Shown here piece after piece: positions 25,630 to 32,306 of a DNA stretch of 32,306 nt (position 1 is the stretch's first letter; every line of letters starts with the position of its first letter). Both the position numbers and the translations under genes were made by a program. The notes under the pieces are model-generated. The model was not told where the DNA came from, searched no databases, and saw nothing but the letters and a program-made list of their open reading frames with translations. This DNA is from Alcaligenaceae bacterium. GTDB lineage: Bacteria; Pseudomonadota; Gammaproteobacteria; Burkholderiales; Burkholderiaceae_B. The DNA is taken from assembly GCA_002737415.1 (NCBI GenBank), contig NSIQ01000013.1, forward strand, positions 79,591 to 111,896, read 5' to 3'.

Positions 25630-27258
25630 GTGAGTCAATATCGCTCACTCTTGGTGGCATTTTATTTTCTTTTTATCTTGGCCCTGGGGATGACCACCTT
25701 TACCCATTATGGGATGTCAGCAGACGAACTGATTAGCCGCACAAATGGCGGAATGAGTTTGAACTATATCGCTGATAAGTTCAACATCACATGGCTCAAA
25801 AACGATCCGATCTTATCCACCTTCGATATTCCGCTCAACGAGTATTACGACCGTGACTATGGAGTTGCTTTTGATTTGCCAGCGTTTTTTATCGAACGTT
25901 TATTTTCGCTGAACGACTCGCGACAGCAATTCTTACTGAGACACTCATTAACTTTTCTTGTTTTTTGGGCTGGCCTAATTGCGATTTATCACGCAGCGAA
26001 ATTACGTTTCAATCACTGGGGCTATGCCCTCTTGGCTAGCACCTTGCTGTTGACAAGCCCTCGGCTATACGGAGAAGCGTTTTTCAACAATAAAGATATT
26101 ATTTTCATGACGTGTTGCGCGGCAAGTTTGTATACCCTAACGCGAATGCGACTGACACTTAGTTGGCAAAGCGCCTTCTTACACGCAGTCATGATTGCGC
26201 TCACTATCAATATACGTATTGCCGGCGTGATTTTTTTTGGACTGACAATTTTTATGCTTGTGATGCTTTGCAGTCTTCGTTTAATCACGGTCCGACATTG
26301 TTTAACGTTGACGGTTGTGTTTGTTATGACCAGTGCCCTCTGTACCGTTGGGATGTGGCCTTGGTTATGGGAGGATCCTTTTACGAATTTTTTAGTCGCA
26401 TTAAAAAATATGTCTAAATTTCGTTGGGATTACTTTAATCTCTACCTCGGTGACTATGTTTTTGCAAAGAGCTTACCTTGGCATTACGCGCCAACATGGA
26501 TTGCTCTGACCACGCCTGTCTTGATTTCGGTGTGCTTTGTGCTCGGTGCCGTGAACGTATGTGTGAAAGTCGTATCAAAACCTCGACAAAATTTAAAAAG
26601 CATTGATTATTTTCTGGATTTTTTATTTTTAGCAGCGGCGGGAAGCCCGATATGCGCAGTCATTATCTTAAATTCAACGCTCTACGATGGCTGGCGACAA
26701 CTTTATTTTATTTACCCGGCCATCGTATTACTAAGCGTAGCCGGTATGCAGGCGATCAACAAAAAACAAGTGCTTGGAAAACCTCTAGCTGGTTTAATGG
26801 CGATGGTAGTCACTCTACAAATCTTATTTAACGTGAGTTGGATGATACGCAATCACCCTTTTCAACATTTGTACTTCAATGGTTTGATGACGTTACTGTC
26901 ATCGCATAAGAGCTTTGAGCGTGACTATTGGGGCTTGACCGATGTGAAGGGGCTTGAGTTTATTTTGGCCAACGACTTCAGAAACCGCCTCACGATTCGT
27001 TCACTTGGCGTAACCTCAATACAGCAGGCAATTGAGTTGCTTGAGCCGCAAGATCGCAAGAGAATGATCTTAGACCCCTCAAACTTCGAGTCAGATTATA
27101 TTTTGACAAATTATCGTTTTTTTGATGGCTCTAAATTTAAAAAACCCGACAATGACTATGCAGTTTTTTACGAGATCGTGATTGACGGCAGCCCAGTGCT
27201 CACCATTTATCGTCGGCTTAGCGCAACACCCACAAAAGCAAAAACCCCAGCGCGATAG
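25630..27258 (+). CDS. Polytopic membrane protein, GT39/PMT-like glycosyltransferase
   Basis: 542 aa, GTG start. 'TTFTHYGMSADE' early and 'LLTSPRLYGEAFFNNKDIIFM' with many TM segments fit the GT-C class. Confidence 0.65.
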   Translation: MSQYRSLLVAFYFLFILALGMTTFTHYGMSADELISRTNGGMSLNYIADKFNITWLKNDPILSTFDIPLNEYYDRDYGVAFDLPAFFIERLFSLNDSRQQFLLRHSLTFLVFWAGLIAIYHAAKLRFNHWGYALLASTLLLTSPRLYGEAFFNNKDIIFMTCCAASLYTLTRMRLTLSWQSAFLHAVMIALTINIRIAGVIFFGLTIFMLVMLCSLRLITVRHCLTLTVVFVMTSALCTVGMWPWLWEDPFTNFLVALKNMSKFRWDYFNLYLGDYVFAKSLPWHYAPTWIALTTPVLISVCFVLGAVNVCVKVVSKPRQNLKSIDYFLDFLFLAAAGSPICAVIILNSTLYDGWRQLYFIYPAIVLLSVAGMQAINKKQVLGKPLAGLMAMVVTLQILFNVSWMIRNHPFQHLYFNGLMTLLSSHKSFERDYWGLTDVKGLEFILANDFRNRLTIRSLGVTSIQQAIELLEPQDRKRMILDPSNFESDYILTNYRFFDGSKFKKPDNDYAVFYEIVIDGSPVLTIYRRLSATPTKAKTPAR

Positions 27259-27272
27259 CAGGAGTTTTTCAG
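27240..27272. terminator. Bidirectional terminator-like hairpin
   Basis: aaaaaccccagc-gcgata-gcaggagttttt, with two internal mismatches, between the convergent GT39-like gene and the tRNA-Phe-like fragment. Confidence 0.5.
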
Positions 27273-27279
27273 TTTCAGA

Positions 27280-27323
27280 TGGTGGCCCGGCGCGGAATCG
27301 ACCAGCCGGCAGGACGAAGGATG
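27280..27323 (-). pseudogene. tRNA-Phe-like 3' fragment, degenerate
   Basis: Reverse complement 'ATCCTTCGTCCTGCCGGCTGGTCGATTCCGCGCCGGGCCACCA' resembles the tRNA-Phe 3' half 'ATCCTCGTGTCGGTGGTTCGATTCCGCCCCGGGCCACCA'. The 5' half is absent. Confidence 0.6.
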
Positions 27324-27324
27324 C

Positions 27325-27411
27325 TTAGGGGATATTTTTTTCTTCAATCACTTTTTGTACGAGCGGCGCCATCTTCTCGCCCCAGCGCGTACAACCGCCA
27401 GCATTCATGTG
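27325..27411 (-). pseudogene. C-terminal gene fragment of unknown family
   Basis: Minus-strand open frame 'HMNAGGCTRWGEKMAPLVQKVIEEKNIP*' ends 1 bp from the tRNA-like fragment. Not in the ORF track because it is short. Confidence 0.35.
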
Positions 27412-27468
27412 CCCGGAAAAATTATTTAAATAGTTATTTAAATTATCAATCGTATAGTGTGTTGACGT

Positions 27469-27525
27469 CGGTCGAAACTTGATCAGTTGGGGGTGCGGCT
27501 AAAAACTTGGACTGGTTTGTGTCAT
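27469..27525 (+). repeat. IS3-type end with a diverged TGTTG tip
   Basis: 'tgttgacgtcggtcgaaacttgatcagttgggggtgcggctaaaaacttggactggtttgtg' shares 33 bp (gggggtgcggctaaaaacttggactggtttgtg) with the 13425 end. It also has the same 39-bp spacing to a TGTTG tip. Confidence 0.65.
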
Positions 27526-27616
27526 CGGTTCTATTTAGACTTGACCTAAATACACGCCCCGAGACTAGATGCAAGCCGGTCAGGTGCACGAACAACTTAA
27601 ACACCCAAGCTCAGCT

Positions 27617-27644
27617 CAAATAACGATGACAGTCTCAAAACGGC
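27617..27644 (+). repeat. 28-bp imperfect direct repeat, copy A
   Basis: CAAATAACGATGACAGTCTCAAAACGGC, 25/28 identical to 29296-29323. Confidence 0.75.
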
Positions 27645-27695
27645 CCAAGCTCAGTTCCTAAGTTAGGCGCGCCCAACCAAAGGACTGAGAGCTCG

Positions 27696-29270
27696 TTAGC
27701 TTTGACTCAACACCATCTCAACCCCACGCTCAGCGATCATATAGGTCGCCGCGTTGGTGTTGACAGATACCACTGAGGGCATCACCGAGGCATCAATCAC
27801 CCGCAAGCGCTCGACCCCACGCACTCGCAATTGCGAATCAACCGGCGAATGTCCATCATCACTCATCCGGCAAGTGCCGCATGGGTGATACACCGTACCG
27901 CCACAGGTTTGCGCAAAGGTCCAAGGATCCATCGCGCCAGGCATCATTTCAACGTCCCACAGGTCTTTAAAGGCGGGCTGCGCATAAATCTCTCGCAGCA
28001 TTTCAATGCCAGCGACAATCACTTTACGATCATGTTCAGCTGAAAAATAACGAGGTTCGATTTTTGGTTGCTCATAGGGATCCGTTGAGCGAATCGACAA
28101 ACGCCCTCGGCTTTCGGGTCGGCACTGAAACACCGCGGCACTAAAGCCGGAATAATCATGTAAGGGATCGCCAGGCTTATCAACCGACAAAGGACTGACA
28201 ATAAATTGAACATCTGCGCGACTATCACGTGCATGCTTCGTACGCGCTAAGCCGCCCACCTGCCCTGCACCCACGGTCAGGGGACCACTGTTGTTAAAGA
28301 GCCACTGCAACCCCATTTTGGCCAATTCAAGCGGATTACGCACTTGGTCATTGAGCGACATTTTCTTCTTGAGTTTAACGATCGTGCGCGCTTGATAATG
28401 ATCTTGAAGGTTTTCACCCACTTCGGGCGAATCTACTACTACCGCGATACCATATTGTTGCAACAGTGCTGCAGGACCAACACCTGCTAACTGAAGCAAT
28501 TGTGGCGACTGCAAAGCGCCAGCGCACAAAAGCACCTCATGATCAGCTTGCGCTTGCTTGGTTTCGCCGTGTTCAATCCATTCGATTCCACAAGCAACGG
28601 TACCCTCGAACAGCACACGTGAAACTTGTGCATGCGTCACGATCGTCAGCTTGGGAATCTTCATCACTGGTCGCAAGAAAGCACTCGCAGCCGACGACCG
28701 CCAACCGTCCTTGATCGACAATTGGAATGCACCAACGCCATAATTTGTTTGCGCGTTGAAGTCTTTATTAGCGGGCAAACCAAATTGCTGCGCAGCCTCT
28801 AGCCAGGCGTCGCAATACGGGTGTTCGTTGCGTAAATTAGAAACACCTAGCTCGCCTGAAGCGCCATGAAAGGGTGTTTCTCCATCAAGATAGTGTTCTG
28901 AGCGTTTGAAATAAGGTAAAACGTTGTCGTAGTTCCAGCCAGTAGCACCCTGCTTGGCCCAATCGTTGAAGTCATCGTGCTGGCCGCGAATGTAGAGCAG
29001 GCCATTGATTGAAGATGAACCGCCTAAAACACGACCTCGAGGCCACCTAACGTTGCGCCCACCAGTCCCTTCGCTAGGCTCAGTGTCGAAGTGCCTTGAA
29101 AACTTTGGGTTCATCATGGTTTTAAAAAAACCAATCGGTAAATGAAGCCAAAAGTTTTTATCAGAGCCGCCGGCCTCAAGCAACAGAACCGAGTGCCCTG
29201 CTTGAATTAAACGATTCGTCACCAGACAACCGGCAGACCCCGCGCCAACAACGATGTAGTCAAAGTTCAT
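27696..29270 (-). CDS. GMC oxidoreductase (choline/alcohol dehydrogenase-like)
   Basis: 524 aa with 'YIVVGAGSAGCLVTNRL', 'WPRGRVLGGSSSINGLLYIRGQHDDFNDWA' and 'YHPCGTCRMSDD...LRVRGVERLRVIDASVMPSVVSVNTNAATYMIAERG'. Confidence 0.95.
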   Translation of the reverse strand: MNFDYIVVGAGSAGCLVTNRLIQAGHSVLLLEAGGSDKNFWLHLPIGFFKTMMNPKFSRHFDTEPSEGTGGRNVRWPRGRVLGGSSSINGLLYIRGQHDDFNDWAKQGATGWNYDNVLPYFKRSEHYLDGETPFHGASGELGVSNLRNEHPYCDAWLEAAQQFGLPANKDFNAQTNYGVGAFQLSIKDGWRSSAASAFLRPVMKIPKLTIVTHAQVSRVLFEGTVACGIEWIEHGETKQAQADHEVLLCAGALQSPQLLQLAGVGPAALLQQYGIAVVVDSPEVGENLQDHYQARTIVKLKKKMSLNDQVRNPLELAKMGLQWLFNNSGPLTVGAGQVGGLARTKHARDSRADVQFIVSPLSVDKPGDPLHDYSGFSAAVFQCRPESRGRLSIRSTDPYEQPKIEPRYFSAEHDRKVIVAGIEMLREIYAQPAFKDLWDVEMMPGAMDPWTFAQTCGGTVYHPCGTCRMSDDGHSPVDSQLRVRGVERLRVIDASVMPSVVSVNTNAATYMIAERGVEMVLSQS

Positions 29271-29295
29271 CCCTTTCCCCTAGCACATCTTGCTC

Positions 29296-29323
29296 CAAAT
29301 AACGATGATAGTCTCAACCCGGC
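29296..29323 (+). repeat. 28-bp imperfect direct repeat, copy B
   Basis: CAAATAACGATGATAGTCTCAACCCGGC, same orientation as copy A. The pair brackets the GMC gene. Confidence 0.75.
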
Positions 29324-29523
29324 TTTAAGTGGGAAGGTAAAAATAGAATAAAGCACCACATTGCCAAAATGATAAGGCTATGCTCCAGCAAGAGGCCCGT
29401 CAGATTATAAAGCCACGCCCGCGGTCATTAAAAGAAACATTATGACTTCGGCTAACAAGAGTTTCTTACCCATCACTATTTTCAGATCCTCAAGCGATCC
29501 AGAATTCTGTGAATATTAAAAAT

Positions 29524-30261
29524 TTAAATTCTAGGCCTCGGCTCACCCAACAATAGTTTCAACTCAGGCGAAGCCGATTCGTAGACTTGTTGATTATGCC
29601 GTATATCCTTTGCATACACGTCATCATCAATAATGCAACCGCGAGATATCATTCTGACTTTGTAAGGTGCTAACTTTTCCTGCAGCTCATCAAAGTTTTT
29701 CGTGTAGACCAACCCGTGCAGATACCATCTTGGCGTGGTTTCATCTTCGACAATAATTTTGGGTAAGATAACGTAATAGCCTAGGGCAATCGCAGCAACC
29801 ACCGCACCCACCGGCACCATTGAGGAAGTACGTCTGATAGATTTAAAACTCATCAGCTTAATCATAAATACTGAGATGCTTGAGCGCATAAAGCACCACA
29901 GATCTAATTTCATGAACCTTATGTTGTCTGTACGGAGCCACCAGAGCAAACAGGCTGAAGCAACTAGGGACCCCGCCCAAACCTGTACAAATCCAGTCGT
30001 GAATACCTTTAGAAGCGCGATAACGCCAACACACGCGCAGAACGTGGCCGTAAGTCGCCAGAACCTATCGGACTTACTTTCTGCAATCGTCGCACTTTCA
30101 ACAAATGGCACCAGCGTCGGCAATACCTCACCACGCTCTGCAATGATCTCTTCAATCGCCTGCAAGGCGCGCGGATTCAAGTCTGGGCTGTTTGCGCGCC
30201 TGGCAAGCAGGTAGGCTGACTCGGTGTTTTCAAATCGTTCTTTGTAATAGGTGACGTTCAT
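29524..30261 (-). CDS. Hypothetical membrane protein
   Basis: 245 aa with at least three hydrophobic segments and a soluble C-terminal domain. No family recognised. Confidence 0.65.
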   Translation of the reverse strand: MNVTYYKERFENTESAYLLARRANSPDLNPRALQAIEEIIAERGEVLPTLVPFVESATIAESKSDRFWRLTATFCACVGVIALLKVFTTGFVQVWAGSLVASACLLWWLRTDNIRFMKLDLWCFMRSSISVFMIKLMSFKSIRRTSSMVPVGAVVAAIALGYYVILPKIIVEDETTPRWYLHGLVYTKNFDELQEKLAPYKVRMISRGCIIDDDVYAKDIRHNQQVYESASPELKLLLGEPRPRI

Positions 30262-30303
30262 GTTCTGTTGTGATCGTTTGAGTCTGGTTTCTAGCTGCGC
30301 CGA

Positions 30304-30726
30304 TTACTTGAGATTGCAGCGAGCCGCTCTAAGTTCTTGTTGTCTCGCCTGCCTTCCAACTTTGCTTGCGGCGACTGCCTCAGGTGTCGCCATCTTAGCT
30401 TGCTTACGACGATTCTCGTCCCTTTGAGCCTGTATTGGAATGGCTTTCTGCAAGAAACGACCTGCAGGCGTGTCACTTAATGGTTCTAGAAGGTCTCGCG
30501 CCATCGGCATGAGTGCCGCCCGATAAATGATCAACAGAATTGCGTAGCGATCTGAGAAGTGGCTTTCGTCGAGCTCACTTAGCTGCCTTATTAAGACGTC
30601 GCGCTCAATCTTATTGAGTTCGCTGCGAAATTCATGCGAGCCGCATGTCGTGCAATGCAGGCGCGTGCACCATTTGTTGGCACGCGCAGTGTTTAGGAGG
30701 GCGCTGAGAATGTTAGCTTTAGGCAT
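30304..30726 (-). CDS. Hypothetical protein with zinc-ribbon-like N terminus
   Basis: 140 aa with 'RANKWCTRLHCTTCGSHEFR', Cys-rich and ribbon-like. Family not recognised. Confidence 0.65.
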   Translation of the reverse strand: MPKANILSALLNTARANKWCTRLHCTTCGSHEFRSELNKIERDVLIRQLSELDESHFSDRYAILLIIYRAALMPMARDLLEPLSDTPAGRFLQKAIPIQAQRDENRRKQAKMATPEAVAASKVGRQARQQELRAARCNLK

Positions 30727-30732
30727 GAATTA

Positions 30733-30936
30733 TTAAAATCGGCTGCTCGGTGTTTCTAAGCCTATCGCGGCAAAAACTGCATTTGCCCACGCATAATCCC
30801 ATTGGGTCGCAAACTTAATATGAGGCTCTGATCGACCATGGCCATCACAACTGCCGCAGAATGCCGTTGAAACACGTGCGAGTGGCCATGCCTTTACCAG
30901 CAGCGCGATGCCCACATCCAAGGCGTCATAGCCCAA
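30733..30936 (-). CDS. Small hypothetical protein with CGSCDGHG motif
   Basis: 67-aa ORF, possibly longer upstream. It ends 6 bp before the 30726 ATG, suggesting co-transcription. Confidence 0.45.
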   Translation of the reverse strand: MGYDALDVGIALLVKAWPLARVSTAFCGSCDGHGRSEPHIKFATQWDYAWANAVFAAIGLETPSSRF

Positions 30937-30975
30937 TTCATGGTGCTCAGGTAGGTGCGTAGATGGGCAAACGCT

Positions 30976-31410
30976 TCACTTTGTACCCCATACTGTGTTG
31001 CAGTAGCTTGACCAGTTATAGCTCATGAATGTTTTCTGGAAGGCGGGGCCACCCATGAAGCCCCAATTGTGCGGTATTGACAAAATAGACTCTGCGGTTC
31101 TAAGTTGTTCACTTTCAAGGCCAGAGAACAAAACCTGCGCCACACGATCTGTGCGACCTGAAACCCTTATGATGCGGATGCCAACAACCATTTCCAACAC
31201 AATCAAGTCATCGGCGTGCGACCCGCTACCCAACCAAACGCCGTCTGGATCCTGAAATGCAAGAAATTCCCTGCACAACTAGGCTTCGTAAAGCAGTGCG
31301 TCACCTGACAGACCCGAAAAAGCTAGCTGCTTGTAAAACAGCAGGGGGATTTTTGTTTTTCTGTTAGCCCTAGAACTAGCCTCATCACTTAAAAGTCTGC
31401 CGTGCCAAAT
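30976..31410 (-). pseudogene. Hypothetical protein split by an in-frame TAG
   Basis: ORFs 31279..31506 and 30976..31278 are contiguous in one frame, separated only by a TAG at 31279-31281. Combined reading: 'RLLSDEASSRANRK...SGDALLYEA*LCREFLAFQDPDGVWLG...NTVWGTK'. Confidence 0.45.
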
Positions 31411-32267
31411 TCTCGACGCCGCGGTGGGTGACCATATGGTGCCACTCGCAATCGGCACGCAGACGACTGCTTCGACGATCAGGCCGGCGTCGTTCAACGG
31501 ATGCATGGGTTACCGCCCAACATGGGGCGACCTACCGCTTGCAGGTATGATGGAAGTTGCAGAGTCTCTTGACACACTCGGTCTGATCGCTCGCTCGCTC
31601 GATCGACGACATCGCGCTTTACCGTGACGTACTCTTGTGCGTCAAACCAGAATCGTTGCCCAGTCAAGTGGACTCTGCACCGCGTGTCGGTTTTTGCCGC
31701 TCAATTTTCTGGAATAAATGCGATGACTCAACGAAGACTTTACTCCAGCATTGCGCAACAATGCTCTCGAAAGCCGGAGCCCGCCTGGAAGACGTGACGT
31801 TGCCGCAGTCATTCGATCGCATTCCGGATGCACATCGTTGGATATCGAGTTTCGAGCTCGCGCGTAACCGCACTTGGGAGATCGATCACCACTTTGACAT
31901 GAGTAGCGAGCGCCTGCGTCATGGACGCATCCATGACGGACTCACATGCAGCTTCGAGCAGTACAGAAGTTCGCGCGAGTTTGCCGAGCGCAGCCGCCTA
32001 CAGATGGACGATCTCTTTAGAGACTACGACGTGCTGCTCACTCCAGCAGTGGCAGGCGAGGCGCCAATTGGTCTTGAGGCGACCGGCGACCCTTCGTTCA
32101 GTCTGCTCTGGACAACTCTTCACGTGCCGACGATAACCCTACCGCTATTTACCGGCCCCAACGGACCACCGGTTGGCGTGCAGCTCATTGCGAGGCGCGG
32201 CGCTGACTGTCAGATGTTCAATGTGGCGCGCTGGGTGAGTCGCGCTGTAGGCTTTGAAAGATTCTGA
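31410..32267 (+). pseudogene. Amidase-signature protein, 5'-truncated and frameshifted
   Basis: 'DAAVGDHMVPLAIGTQTTASTIRPASFNGCMGYRPTWG' is the segment just after the catalytic GGSSSGSA motif. The frame shifts near 31600 and continues 'DDIALYRDVLL...GPPVGVQLIARRGADCQMFNVARWV'. The catalytic N-terminal part is absent. Confidence 0.85.
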
Positions 32268-32306
32268 TTGCAAATGAAAGGAGGGATGCCCCAGGTTCCC
32301 CTCCAA

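Noticed and set aside
1-32306. CRISPR array
   Set aside because: No regularly spaced direct repeats with unique spacers and no cas genes seen; the repeats found are solitary or paired.
1-32306. Toxin-antitoxin, restriction-modification or anti-phage defence operon
   Set aside because: No nuclease, methyltransferase, ATPase or toxin motifs recognised in the intact genes; the unknown cluster at 29.5-31.4 kb is listed only as a speculative candidate.

Overview
The 32.3 kb window is bacterial, probably betaproteobacterial judging by gene content (inference only). It is rich in transport and catabolism genes. About 0-12.1 kb holds a CaiB-type CoA-transferase, a CitE/HpcH-type lyase, a divergent amidase/GntR-regulator pair, and two complete TRAP transporters (DctP-Q-M) with a second amidase between them. 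About 12.9-19.7 kb holds a minus-strand set: TRAP DctP, an alpha/beta-hydrolase homologue lacking the nucleophilic Ser, DctQ, DctM, an NAD-epimerase and an SDR, then a cupin. This set is interrupted by an IS3 transposase fragment and a CaiB fragment. About 19.7-24.8 kb is a decayed mosaic: IS30 remnant, possible integrase tail, 3' fragment of a tRNA-Asn with its terminator, TctC receptor, an asparaginase-like protein with altered active-site motifs, a lipocalin and a broken racemase. After that come an outer-membrane barrel protein, a GT39-like membrane protein, a tRNA-Phe-like 3' fragment, a GMC oxidoreductase flanked by a 28-bp imperfect direct repeat, a minus-strand group of small unknown genes, and a truncated, frameshifted amidase. 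A recurring 12-bp tip TGTTGGCGCCGA marks four solitary mobile-element-like ends, all in the same orientation. I found no CRISPR array and no intact RNA gene. The strongest leads are the TRAP/amidase/CoA-transferase/lyase module, the Ser-to-Ala hydrolase, the asparaginase variant and the solitary-end repeats. All homology calls rest on motif recognition from memory; no searches were run.
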